From Trichaptum fuscoviolaceum (taxonomy: Eukaryota; Basidiomycota; Agaricomycetes; Hymenochaetales; Trichaptaceae): a stretch of 64,000 bases of DNA. A model generated the notes under the pieces. That model worked only from the letters and a program-made list of their open reading frames with translations. It was not told the origin of the DNA and did not search any database. The position numbers and the translations under genes were made by a program. Positions within the stretch are counted from its first letter, which is position 1. Each line of letters begins with the position of its first letter. Location of the stretch: positions 372,001 to 436,000 of the forward strand of contig CAJSYZ010000008.1 of NCBI GenBank assembly GCA_910574455.1. Reading direction: 5' to 3'. Shown piece after piece: positions 34,104-46,253 of this stretch.

Positions 34104-34400
34104 AGCGCAATCAACATTTTCTCGCATGTAAACAGTTAAATATATAGAGCTTTCGCATCGAATTATCCATAGACGCACTTACTCTCGTCTGTATAGGATG
34201 ACGTCGTGGCCAGTCTAAGTAAATGAAATAAAGTGGTCCGGCAATATAGACAACCGTCCATGTATAATCAATGCGCTCAGGATAGTCTGCAGATAATAAA
34301 CACAAAATACAATGAGTCATATCATGACACAAATGAGTGAAAAATATCAGAAGGGTCAATATTGTTAATTGTCCATGCAAATCTAACGTACTCTTATGTT

Positions 34401-35928
34401 TCATTCAGACTCAACCTCGTCATCAAAGCTGTTTCCTGTGCGGCCATTAAAGGCCAAAAGGTTAGGCGACTCGTCCGGAAGCGAGTCGGCATCGATTAAA
34501 TCAGGGGTTGCGAGCCTAAGAATCTTCTGCTTGAGGAATGCTGGAGATGGAATGACAAACTGCGGAGCCGGAGTGCTAGGGTTCAGCGACAGGAAGCGAG
34601 AAGCAAACCCGCAGACGCTACGGAAAATAGTAGAATACGAGCTCTCGATGTCGGACTGTGTCAGTATAACGGACGATAGATCCTCTTCGACCACCGATGA
34701 TGGTTGATAGATTGAAAGGAAGTATGCGAGCATACCGGCTACGTGAGGAGTAGCCATGCTTGTGCCAGTGTCTACGTGCGAGTACTCCCCTTCTTTCCAT
34801 GTGCTGAGGATGTTCTGTCCAGGAGCGAAGACATCAACGCGCTTGCCATAGTTGCTATTGACCCAGCGTTTGTCCGCGACATTGGTGGCCCCGACGACGA
34901 TAGGGAGTTCTGCGGAGGCCGGGGACTGGTTGCTTGCTTCTTCGTTATGATTTCCAGCGGAGACAGCGACGTGCAGGCCAGATCTGATGGCATTATCCGT
35001 CGCAGTGTTGAGTGCTCTGGACTTCGCCCCGCCAATGGAGATATTTGCGACGGACCCCTTGTGCGCGGTGCTGCCTGTTGCTTTGATCTCGGCGGCAGCT
35101 TTCAGGCGGAGGTTCTGGGCGTCTTGGGCAGCCCACTCGATGCCCTTGATGATTCCGCCCGTTGGTCCTCTATTGGCCGCACCGCGGAGCACCTTAATGG
35201 CGACAATCTCTGCGTGCTTCGCGACTCCGAACTTGCGGGAGGCGACAGTACCCGCGCAGTGTGATCCATGGCCGTGAACATCGACATCACCGTCCCCCTC
35301 GACGAACGTACCACCCCATCGTGCACGTCCCTCGAATTCGGGATGGTCAACATAGACACCGGAATCGACAACGTAGACTGTAACGCCTCTTCCAGCATTC
35401 TCGTTGTAGATATAGCTCCAAGGCTTTGATCCAAGCTTTGGGCGGTGTGAGATACGAGCCAGACCCTAAAAGCGTTCCGGGTAAGTGCCAGAGCTTCGTG
35501 CTGGGTATTGTGATAATTCGACGTACCCAGGGGGAGTTCTGTTGAATAGCATCCCCGTACATGTACTGTTCCTGCTCGACGTAATCAACCTCGGGCCTGT
35601 GGCGGATCATCTCAAGCGCATCCTGGGAGAGCTTTCCAGCGTAGCCCTTCGCCACGAAGCTGTTGTACACGAAATCGACTGCGGATCCCTCATTATCATC
35701 GTCCGTTACAAGAGGGTGGACTGCATTCACATGATTAAGAAAGCTCATGTGCGCCGCAAAAGCAGACGGCTTCACGTCCTCTTTGAACATGACGATGTAT
35801 GAGTTATTGATGAGATCATGCGGTGCAGCGGCTGGCACATGCAAAGGGGCTATCTGTCCCCAAGGAGGGATGGTGAATGCTAGAGTGGCAGTCGCTAGTG
35901 CTGCTAGTGAATAGATTCGTGCTGCCAT
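34401..35928 (-). CDS. Secreted subtilisin-like protease S1 (proteinase K family, 488 aa)
   Basis: Exons 35928-35527 and 35465-34401 (134 and 355 codons). A signal peptide (MAARIYSLAALATATLAF) is followed by an inhibitor I9 propeptide (NSYIVMFKEDVKPSAFAAHM, EQEQYMYGDA). The S8 catalytic domain carries Asp168 (YVVDSGV), His200 (DVHGHGSHCAG), Asn306 (SAGN) and Ser370 (GTSMATPHVAG). A C-terminal extension of about 90 residues (PQFVIPSPAFLK, LLAFNGRTGNS) is not part of the core fold. Expected to be an extracellular endopeptidase. The start is set by the signal peptide; an ATG at 36054 is also in frame. All catalytic residues are present, so it is probably active. Paralogue S2 lies 1.3 kb upstream. 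Confidence 0.93.
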
Positions 35929-36054
35929 TGTAGCCAAAGACAGTTCGAGGTGGGTCTTGGGTGTATGATTGAGCAAAGAGTTGGCTAAGTTATAGCATAG
36001 GAACCGAGAACATAAAGCAAGATATTTCTCGATAGAGTTGAGCTGGTCCCGCAA

Positions 36055-37239
36055 TGTAAAAGAAAAAAAGAGAGTGTCCGTTCCCCGTACAGCACAAGCG
36101 GATTCGTTCTGTCAACCAACTGCAATTTGATGAATGAGCCATTACTGTACGGATAATTGTTGCAAATCGTCGGTTGATGTACGGAGTGAGACGCGCACAG
36201 GCAGTGATGGTCTCTATTCGCCGGAGAATAGACGACCCAATACATGCGAATCCGGTCGACCAAGGAAAATGGTGTCGGGAAGTGTCGTTCCGATTCTGGG
36301 AGTGGAAGTGACGAAAGCCCTGCTTCCAGGGGTCGCTTCGAGGAGTCGCAGAAGGGAGGAAGAGTTTCTACAAGATTGATAATCGTTCAAAGTAGCAGTA
36401 GCATCCAAATGAGTGCCATTCGTTTGAACAAAATAAACCAGGACGGAGAAGAAACGTACTACAGATCCCTCTTCCTTTCCACACATCATCGAATCACGTA
36501 TCTTCAACGATCACTCGACATAGGAATTGCACCTGAAGTACTCGTCTTTGGGTACACCATTGGGGTGCTACTTCAAGATGAAGGGAAGATTCGCTGGGCG
36601 ATCCTCCGGCCGAGGATTTTTGTCGGTCAAAGCTGGTAGAGGTAGAACAGATAACTGTAAGACGATAACATCTGTTTCAGCTACGATAAAGGAGATAAAA
36701 CTCGATGAACGCACGAAATCCGAGTTTCCATTGAACTTTGATTCAAGTTGTAAATGTACGAAGGCGCCATAGCCGGCATCTTAAAGCGGGGATTATAGAG
36801 TTGAATAGCATCTGGACAGCTTTTGTCACACGGAGGTGCAGATTGTTTGATGCGGCCAAGAAATTTACAGTTGTTCTAAGTCTCGGTATGTCGACTCATC
36901 CATTCGGCCTTCATCGTCAAGCCTGAGTAGACGCGCGCTTCGAGTTTCGTCCTCAACTAAAGCTCGCTGATTATGTCAGACAGAAGGGCGAATCCGAATG
37001 GAATTAGAGGAGACCGTTCCAGTCGATGTAGCCATAACAAGGGCGGCGGACGATTTGGAATGAGTGGATCAAGTTGGATATTATCAACTGACATTTGCTA
37101 TCTATGCACTCAAGACAGTATTATGATGCAGATAACAATCGCAAAATACGATGAATTCAATCATGAAGCAACCAGTGAAAGATATCAGAAGGTTTCAATG
37201 TCGTTGACTGTCCATGCAGTTCTGACGTACTCGTAAGTC
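36055..37239. other. Spacer between S1 and S2
   Basis: No gene recognised. A stretch at 36510-36640 resembles 39755-39880 (GAAGTACTCGTCTTTGGGTAC against AAGTACTCCAGCTTCGTCTTGAG), so the spacer was duplicated along with the subtilase. A short ORF with ATGTCGACTCATCC starts at 36889 behind a CTCGGT motif seen elsewhere in the locus. Confidence 0.4.
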
Positions 37240-38768
37240 TCACTCAGACTCGCCCTCATCCCCAAGGCTGTTTCCCGTGCGGCCATTAAAAGCCAAAAGG
37301 TTGGGCGACCCCTCTGGAAGCGTGTCGGAATCGATTAAATCAGGGGTTGCGAGCCTGAGGATTTTCCGCTTGAGGAATGCTGGAGATGGAATGACAAATT
37401 GCGGGGCCGGAGTGCTAGAGATCAGCGGCAAGTGGCGAGAAGCAAGACCACGCAGGGCATGGAATATCGTAGAGTATGAGGACTCCGTGTCGAGCTGCGT
37501 TTGTATCACGGGCGCCAAGACTTCTGGATCTTCGACTACCGATGATGGTTCATAGATTGAAAGGAAGTATGCGAGCAGACCAGCTACGTGTGGAGTAGAC
37601 ATACTCGTACCGGAGTCTACGTGCGAAAACTCTCCTTCTTTCCATGTACTAAGAATCTTGTATCCAGGAGCGAAAACGTCAACGCACGTCCCATAGTTGC
37701 TGAAACTCGCGCGCTTGTCCGCAAGAGTAGTAGCTCCAACGACAATAGGGAGTTCTGCAGAGGCTGGGGACTGGAGGCATGCATCTCGGTTGTCATTTCC
37801 GGCCGAGACAGCGACGTGCAGGCCAGACCTGATAGCATTGTCGGTCGCGGAGTTGAGAGCTTGTGACTTCGATCCGCCAATGGAGATGTTTGCTACGGAT
37901 CCCTTGTGCGCAGTGCTGCCCGTCGCCTTCAGCTCAGTGGCAGCCTTTAGTCGGAGGTTCTGGGCATCTTCGGCGGCCCATTCAATGCCCTTGATGATAC
38001 CGCTCGTTGGACCCCTGTTCGTCTCGCCGTGAAGAACCTTAACGGCGACAATCTCTGCGTGTTTCGCGACTCCGAACTTGCGAGAGGCGACAGTGCCCGC
38101 GCAATGTGATCCGTGACCATGAACATCAACATCGCCGTCCCCTTCTACGAATGTTCCGCCCCACCGCGCACGCCCCTCAAATTCGGGATGGTCGACATAG
38201 ACACCAGAATCAACCACATAAACTGTAACTCCTTCGCCAGCTTTTACGTTATATATATAGCTATACGGCCTTGAACCAAGCTTTGGGCGGTGTGAAATGC
38301 GATCTAAGCCCTAGGGGTACTTCTGTATTAGTGTCAACCTTTGGGTTATTCTGATGACTCGACCTACCCATGGGGACTTCCGTTGAATGGCATCCCCGTA
38401 CATGTACTGGTCCTGCTCAACGTAATCAACTTCGGCCTGTAACGGATCATTTCAAGCGCATCCTGAGACAGCCTGCCAGAGTATCCCTTCGCTACGAAAC
38501 TGTTGTACACGAAACCAACCGCGGATCCCTCATTGTCATCCTCCGTCACGAGAGGGTGGACTGCATTGACGTGCTCAAGGAAGTTCATGTGCGCCGCGAA
38601 TGCTGACGGCTTCACGTCCTCCTTGAACATGACGATGCAGGAGTTGTTGATGAGATCATGCGGGGCAGCGGTCGGCACATGCAGAGGGGCAATATGGCCC
38701 GAAGGAGGGATGGCGAAGGCCAGAGTGGCAATCGCGAGTACTGCTAGTGAGCATATTCCTGCAGCCAT
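37240..38768 (-). pseudogene. Subtilisin-like protease S2, one frameshift in the propeptide
   Basis: Close paralogue of S1 with the same two-exon layout, 38768-38368 and 38310-37240. Exon 1 is 401 nt against 402 in S1: a single base is missing near 38433-38435, where S1 has GGG and S2 has GG. This shifts the frame inside the propeptide (after EMIRYRP). The signal peptide and the whole catalytic exon are otherwise intact: VYVVDSGV, DVHGHGSHCAG, SAGND, GTSMSTPHVAG. As written, no active enzyme would be made from the normal start. A single-base loss in a short G run could also be an assembly error, so the pseudogene call is tentative. Confidence 0.75.
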
Positions 38769-41541
38769 TGTGGCCCAAAGACAGTTCGAGGTGGTGAAGC
38801 TGTTGCGTAGGAATTGTGGTTACAAAGTGCGATATATTCCTCGGTAGAGTTGAGAACTCTATTCACCGGAGAAATGTTGTCGGAATGTTGCAATCCGATT
38901 TTGAAAACTGAAGTCAAGGATGTCTATTTCCAGGCATCGGAGCAGGGAGCGATACGCGCAAGATATGTGGTGGATCATGGAAGTATTTGTTCGCTGCGAG
39001 GCATGATGGCTTGCGTCAGCGGTCGGCGGACGGACATCGTGATGTACGATTTTGTTGCATTCCTGGGAGTCAAAGAGTGCCTCTGAGCCTTGAGACTGAA
39101 GCTAAGCGAGATCGATGCAATGAAAGCGCATCGAGGTGAGTCATCACGACCAGAAAGAGATGTTTAAGTAAATATCGTCAATAATTTGATGTAGTAGATT
39201 GGACACACGTTATCAATAGTGACTCAACCATTAGAGTCCTTTCTGGGTTTCCACATCTCCATGGCTACGATCCCCTTCATTTCTGAATGAACTTGAGGAG
39301 ACCAGACTGTCTGCGGTACGGTCCCACCGCCTCTAATGCCGGGTCACTGAGATCGACCTTCTGCTACGTTATGCCACACGTCACTTTTAAGAACAGGATA
39401 CGATGGAAATAGGCTGCTCCGGCGAAAGGTAAGATAGGTATGCAGCTTCATGTTGGCAGCTCCTTTCTTCAGCGCCCAGACCCATAAGGCGCATAATTCG
39501 GTGCCCTTGGAGGGTAGACGATAGAGAAAAGGACTCCATATAAACAATTGGATACACCTCCAGTTTGGAGGGGTTCGTAGGGTAGATGGGTGTTTTCTGC
39601 GGGCATGGGACGTGGCCAGAACAGAGACAGCAGTAGATCTAAGTGAAAGACATACGTTGAAACAACTTGGAAAGTGGATTAAGATAAGAATACACGCACA
39701 AGTTGTACCCTCTTCCTTTCCAAGCTCACGTATCTTTCGTGATCAATAGCATCGGGATCTCACGCAAAGTACTCCAGCTTCGTCTTGAGTACGCTATTGA
39801 GGTGGTACTTGATAGCGAAAGGAACACGCCGGGCGATTCTCCAGCCGACGACTTTTTTCGGTCACAGCTGGTAATCGAGAGGAGGTATGTATCAGCTACG
39901 ATAAGGATCACAGAGATTGATAAGAATGAATGAACTTACGAAATCCGAACCTCCGTTGATTGTCTGTGTTCGACGGGTAGCACCAAGCGGGACCAAAGAG
40001 ATAAAATAGTTTTTGGACAATTTTTGTTAATTGTAGGCGCAGATCTTTTGATTTAAGAGATTGAAAGTCATGATCATCTTTAGTCTCGGTGTGTCGAATC
40101 CACGCTTTGTCACCTTTACTTGGTCGTCGTCGTCGTGGCCTGCAGACGCAGTGTGCCCTGCGCACTGGCCACCCGAAGTCCTTTAGTTGATTATATTTGT
40201 CAGGCTCAGGCTTCCAGAAAAGGCAATTTTGACAACACTCCGAGTCACTGCCAGTGCAGTCTGCCAGTGTCTCTTCCGAGTCAAGTTCTGCTGGCAGTGC
40301 GACTCACCCGAGTCACCCACCCCCTGAGCCCAACTGCGAAACCAATTTCTTGCCTTTTCTTCTCTTTTTGGAACAACCCTGCATTGAAAGCAGTACATCC
40401 AGAAAGACGAGCCACCAAATGTCCTCGTACATGATACCGACATGGGCATCGATGGACTTCACAGTAAGTTGCTCTCGCTTAGGTTTTCATATGTTGTTGA
40501 CCTTTGCATGTAGATGTAGAATTAACCACATGTACGGCCCTTAGATATAATCAAAAACAGTACCCACTATCCTTCTGACTTAAATCCCCTTCATTACCCA
40601 GACATTTCGATGGAAAAGGGGGACAACGTTCTTCGGGACGTGCAAATTGATTTCACAACCTGCTGATGGATAGGACTCTTACCTCCATAGGAGAGGAGTC
40701 AAATACTCGCCGAAAGATGGCTCCGAGTCGGGTCCGCAGTCATTGTTTGATCTGGAATTCTTGATCTTGCTTGCGATGGACTATATAAATGATATCAACT
40801 ATCGAAGCATAAAGAAGGCGATGCAGAAGCGATCTCGCGGCAGCAAGCTATGCAAGTTCACTATTGAGTATTTTTGAAGAGCTTTGCCTGTGGGGAGAAC
40901 GATGATGCACGTTGGTAGAGCTACACTTCTTGTGAGAAGATCTTGTGGTGCCGTGCAGGTAAAAGCCTCTCTAACTTTATCTTGCTCGCGTCTGATCATT
41001 CTGATACAGTGAACTTAGATTTAAGTCTCATTGTCAAAACGAGGTGTACGATCTACTCAGTAGCTGTTAAAGGGCTAGCCCTTTTTTAGGCAAAATCGCA
41101 CCATGAGTGCTGTCTTGGAGAATAACGTTCATATGCGTAGCTCCATTATCTTGACGCAGATGAAAGAGAATGTCGTTCTGTCTGTAGGCCTACAAACGCC
41201 GACCAACATCATGAACCCACATAGTGGCGAGCTCTTCGTGCAATATTTGATGAAGCTATTTTAACTCGACCTTAGGATGATCAAATGACTTGCTAGGTAT
41301 ATTGAAAACTTCATGTTGCCAAAAACGCACATGTTGTGGAAGCTACAGTATCTATCAAGGAAGATAAGTCCACATCGTCACTCGAGCTTCCCAAACGGTG
41401 CTTGTATGCTGTTTCAACTTTTAATGATCCCACGCAGGGCGAACGACTATAAATGCCTGCTCTCTGTATCGATTTCCAGCCCAACACCGAACTCCCTTTG
41501 CTTTACTCTTCTTTTTGCTCTGCCGACCAAGTACTGTAAGA
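38769..41541. other. Long spacer between S2 and R2
   Basis: No gene supported. It holds the duplicated subtilase upstream block (about 38780-40110), a low-complexity stretch with four TGCCAGTG or CTGGCAGTG motifs (40245-40310), and an A+T-rich part to 41300 resembling 49760-50000. ORFs at 40120-40544 are Ser/Pro-rich without motifs. Bases 41400-41541 are the promoter of R2. Confidence 0.4.
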
Positions 41542-42827
41542 ATGGATCCGACATATCCGCTCGTGCCCATTGCGAACTTCATCGCCTGCACTCTTGTCAT
41601 GGTTCCCCTATTTCATATGGTTACGCGATCATGGAACACCGGCGTCTACGTCCTTGCTCTATGGACGTTTCTCTCGTGTTTTACGAACGGAATCAATACA
41701 ATCGTCTGGTCAAACGATGTAAAGGACAGAGCGCCTGTATGGTGCGACATCTGTAAGTAGTTAGTGCGCACCTAGACACCTTGATTTACCTTTTCAAAGC
41801 TTCCCATATCGACATATGTAATAACATTGGTCTCCTTGCTTGTTCATTCATAATTACCCGAAGGGTGTACAGCATCACAAGGCTTCGGACTGCACTAGTG
41901 AGCAAACGGGAGGTAATCGTATTGCCGCCATTAACCCTCTCTAAAGGCTCTAAAAGCTGACTTTGTCCGCATCCATAGAGGCGCATCGAGTTATTTTCAG
42001 AATTTGCGATCTGTGTAGGGATTCCAATTATCATTGCGGGTCTTTGTGAGTGTTTCATCCTTCCGAGGGGCACCCAATCTGACGAAGCTGAAATCATACA
42101 AGGCTATATTGTCCAGGGTGCTCGATATGAGATACTGGAAGAGTTTGGGTGCACTAATGCAGTAAACCCGTCCGGAGTGAGCATACTCGTCATCGAAGCT
42201 TGGACAATCTTTTTTCCCATGATTTCCATTATATTTTATGCGCGTAAGTAACACCACTATCTTTCACTATACATCCAGAGACTTACCAGTGAATAAAATA
42301 CTTCGACAGCAGCAATGAGGGGCTAAGCCAGAGTCACATCTATCGCATGCTCGCACTGGGATGTCTTGATACTTTCATTACGTTACCAGTCACCATAGTC
42401 GTTTTCGTCGTTTCTATTCTCCATGCCAAGCCGCTCGAATTCTATCAAGGGTGGACGTACACTCACTCGAACTGGGGGCCGGCTCTTTATCCAAAGAAAT
42501 CATCATGATGGTCTGCGGACAAATGGGCTGTGTTTACGGTACACTGGGGTGAATGGCTTATGCCATTCATTGCACTAGTATTCTTCGCTTTGTTCGGGCT
42601 CACCCCGGAGGCCAGGAGTGGATACTGTAGGGTAATCCGTCGTCTTTGCGCCCCATTCTTTTCTCCGCAAGCGAATAGCAAAGAGGAAGAGTTGGCAGAA
42701 GCAGTTTTCAAAAGTGGCAGAGACTCGGAGATCAACACACCAAGCGGGTAAGCCTCAAGCATGTTCTATACTGATACCCTTTCTCATACAGTACTACTGC
42801 AGTACTCAGGCAAACGTCTTAGCATAG
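41542..42827 (+). pseudogene. STE3-type receptor R2, broken
   Basis: Exons 1-4 are intact and match R1: 41542-41752, 41800-41912, 41979-42045, 42103-42243 (211, 113, 67, 141 nt, as in all copies). Signatures include MDPTYPLVPIANFIACTLV, DRAPVWCDI, YIVQGARYEILEE. Exon 5 is damaged. Its first 35-40 bases (the RIIYTFYRHRREM part of the third cytoplasmic loop) are missing, leaving the frame shifted near 42290. An extra six bases after KKS also introduce TGA at 42506-42508. The rest (GWTYTHSNW, FFALFGLTPEARSGY, VFKSGRDS) and the last exon 42803-42827 (TQANVLA) are still readable. The product would lack helices 6 and 7. Confidence 0.9.
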
Positions 42828-43443
42828 AAGGCTTGTATATGTATAAATTATCCAAGTGAAAGAATTTTAGTGATTGCTCCAATTTCATTTCTAATGTTCC
42901 AAAGTGCATGTCTTGGTCGTGCAACTGTATTGGAGGTCTAGACTCGAAGAGGATCGAAGCTTAGATGTGACGGAGCTAGGCAGTTGGAAAAAATGGTGAG
43001 ATGATTGTCTTGAAGAGCGTCGAAATCGAGAAGTTGAATGATGCAAGGTGTTTCAATCAATTTGACCCTTAGTACTCCGGTGATGAATGTTGAAGCTCAT
43101 CAGGATGATCGTATGTTCACTCAGGCCAGATCTCTTCTTCTGTTCTAGAGATTTATGGTCAACAGATAAGTGAAGTATGTTCATAATGTTTGGCATGAGT
43201 GCCAGTGGAGCAAGCCACTCTTCACATTAGTATTCTTTACTGATTAGAGAGGTATTTGTATGGGATTACTAGGATTTATGTGTGTATGACGAAGTTTACT
43301 AGGTCTTGCTTGACTTGTTTACAACATTTGTTTTGAACCTCAAATTTATAATTTGCATAGGTGAAGAGGCAAAAGTTGTAGATACAGCTGTGATACAAAG
43401 AATGATCATCATGGGCATTTGAGGATCGTAAGTCCAAGTCTCG

Positions 43444-43647
43444 TACTTCATATGAAATCGCCTCATCGAGATTACATGTCGTGCGCCTCCTCGAGGACAC
43501 AGGAAGAGCTGCGGTACAGTTTCGACGGGCGCTTTCAAGACAGGGTGTATTCAAGTTACGGAGCAGAACTGAAGAGTAAGAGGGCTCGATGTCGAACGGC
43601 GTCAATATCATAGATGAAGCTCTTATACACCGCTCGACTGCTCGCAC
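43444..43647 (-). pseudogene. Subtilase C-terminal relic downstream of R2
   Basis: The minus strand reads SSMILTPFDIEPSYSSVLL, clearly related to SSVILTQSDIESSYSTIF of S1 (C-terminal extension). More eroded matches may run on to 44280 (SPVTVGTA). It lies convergent to R2, as S1 does to R1. Confidence 0.6.
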
Positions 43648-44548
43648 GTTGAAGGAGCTAGTGAAAGACTAAAAGCGCCATGGTGTTTGTGGAAGTCCAA
43701 AATTGAAGGTCAGGGGGAGGATCACGCTTAAAACTCATGAAGCATTGATAGATATCGAATTCCTTCGAGAATTTTCAATATTCATAGCCCTGGGCTGGCT
43801 GACTTCTGAAGCAGATGTCGGTGGCGACGTCACGGAGCACGTCAGGACCCTGCTGACATTCAATTCAGGAAGCATAGTCAAGGGTGAAGACCTCGAAATA
43901 TGTGCATCTGGGTCCTGATCCACGAAGGTCTGATGCAGTCAGGCTTAAATTGCCGAAGATCATAACTCCCGCAGCTCCTAGTGACTAGTACTTTGCCACA
44001 ACCATTAAATGAGTCCGGCCTGTGCTGAACATTGAGAGTCGAGGACAGGAGTCTCCTGGACACAGTCCGATAAGAAAAAGCCAGATTAATCGCAATGGAA
44101 CCCGGAGTCAATACTACCCCAGCATGGTAAACCCTAGCGCCAGAAGATGCCATTGCTGTACCCACGGTGACCGGAGAATAGGCATCGCAACTTCGAGGAC
44201 TGCAGCCTGATGATCTTCTTTCGATTGAAGAAAGATCAGAAAGATGTGTGGCATCATGATGAGAGCTCTCTTTCCTACGCATCAGGTTTCAGCCCAGAGA
44301 AGAATTCAGGCTGTAATTCCGCGTCGATCGGAGAACAACGTGGCGACTCTATGAGCTGAGATGCACAGCTCAGATTTCGAAAGAACAGAGATAGAAGAAA
44401 TTTTGTTGAGACGGACCGCGAGCATGACAAGCAGCAAAAGCAACAGCAATAGTGGCCTATTTGAGAGATGGATGTTGAAACAGAGAAGACAGAGATAGAA
44501 AAGACACGCACAAGCTGGACCCTTCTTCCTCCGAGCTCCCGCGTGCAT

Positions 44549-44851
44549 CTAACAGCTCGCGCATCTACAGCGCGCCCCCAGCGCCAAACTTGCGCTCGAA
44601 GATTTGTTCGGCTCTAAGCAAATCATAGACTGGTTGAAAATGTGAGGATGATACTGGATAACGAAGTCCACAGGAAGGCTGGTCGCAGTCGCTTGGGCGA
44701 TGCCGCGCTCGAGGTCTTCATGACCGATGTAGCACCATAGGCAGAGTTGGTCGTTCGATTCGAGGGTAGGGCAGGATAGGCAGAGAAAACAGGGAGCATT
44801 CCCTGTTCCAGATATGAAAGGTTCACCAAGACTCTGTGAGAATGGTTCCAA
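44549..44851 (-). pseudogene. DsbA/FrnE-like thioredoxin-fold fragment
   Basis: Minus-strand translation has LCLWCYIGHEDLERGIAQA followed by LPVDFVIQYHPHIFNQS. This resembles the start of DsbA-like (FrnE type) oxidoreductases, where C-x-W-C-Y-I-G is followed by a helix and a strand with a P motif. The continuation IFERKFGAG is in another frame, so the fragment is broken. Rest of the domain not found. Low sequence support; the family call is from pattern memory. Confidence 0.4.
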
Positions 44852-44984
44852 TCTTGATTGTTTGGTGTTAGACGGTGGCCATGGCTAGCGAGCTGGATTG
44901 CATAGATGAATGTTTCTTGAAGTTTTTCTCACTGGCGGAGGCGTAGCTCGTTCGACTTCAACCTGAAGAGTCCCGGTCGTCTTT

Positions 44985-45341
44985 AATCTTGATATGTCGG
45001 GGTCGGGGTCGTCTGCTTCTTCGTCTTCGTCGTCGTCGTCTCAACTTGACACATCCTCGCCGTTCTCGTTCGCCGCGCCGCGGTAATTACGTCAGATTTC
45101 TAAAAAGGCTATTCTTGAAGACTGGCAACTTGGATGCCACACACTTTCTGCGACTCACCATCATGGTGAAAGGCCACTTGAAACCATCCATTTCCACGTT
45201 TCCTTCCGTTCTGAAGTTGATTACTCTGATACCTACGATGTGGGTCCTGTACAGTGTGTTTCCAAGTCCAATGCGGGAATTGAAGAGGATGTAGCACCTT
45301 ATGTTCCTCTTTTCCCGAACGGCTTGTACCGCGTCACATAG
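44985..45341 (+). other. Small unknown ORF pair, possibly one short gene
   Basis: An ATG at 44994 opens a Ser-rich peptide of 31 residues (MSGSGSS, SQLDTSSPFSF). A second open stretch, about 45095-45341, reads with good codon character: EDWQLGCHTLSATHHHGERP, FHVSFRSEVDYSDTYDVGP, PYVPLFPNGLYRVT. Joining them needs an intron shorter than 40 bases. I do not recognise the protein. Confidence 0.3.
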
Positions 45342-46253
45342 AGTTTGCTCGCAATACTCCTCCTCTCACATCTCAGATGAGACGAAATTGCTAAGCATTG
45401 GGCGCACACTTACAGGAAGTACGAAGCCCGATAAGTTCTATTCGGAGTTGAATACCTGCGGATAGCAGATGCAGAATGAAGTGGACTGGCAAGGGTTACG
45501 GGCAAAGTCAAATAAAATGGTAACGTCTAGTTAATTTAAAATCAAAATCTATTCAAAACTTATATACTCACAAATTCCAGTAAAGTGATATATCGCTCCC
45601 ATTGCTCTGGCACTAAGACCGATGCGATCCTTATGACTGTACTCAGAATTTATTTTTCCCGCTTCTAGTTACACCATCAAGTAACAGCAGGCGCTTTCGT
45701 CCACGTTATCTCCCGCTTTTCCTGCTTCTCAAAGTCATTGATACGCCCGCTCTTCGTTGCAAATCAAGGATAAAAATGGCAACACATCTTGTAGAAGGCC
45801 TTCACTGCCAAGGGCGCGAATCACATGTCCATCTTCAAAGAAAGATCTGATCGACCACCTCTGACACAGCCTGATTCGTAGTCACTCTTCATACCGCGCT
45901 AATTGATGTCTAGGTACATACACTGCAGTACAACTCCTTATAAGAACTCAATTTTGTATGTCAGATCAGGAAGGTGCGATAACCAAGCATCGAGATATTG
46001 GAGTACACATCTGCTGAATTTGACACAGAAATCAATCAGGGTTTTCAATCAGAACCTTCTAATAATAGTCCATATATTTTATGTACATACATAGGTGAGT
46101 GTGTTGCTTTAACTAGTGCTTTAGCGCTAGAATTGTGATTTAAATGACTTCCATTTCAACGTGCAAGTTGATACTTGTCCTCTCTTGCGCTTTGTCTATC
46201 TTCCACCTGAGAGGAGCTCTCAGCCTTGACCTTTTCCCTGCTCGATTGAAGTG
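45342..46253. other. Spacer upstream of R3
   Basis: A+T-rich, nothing recognised. The last 100 bases are the R3 promoter. Confidence 0.4.

Noticed and set aside
44190..44259. Possible pheromone end ...ERCVAS followed by a stop
   Set aside because: The frame has no ATG after the upstream stop (TAG near 44180), and the sequence is antisense to an eroded subtilase relic also seen behind R3.
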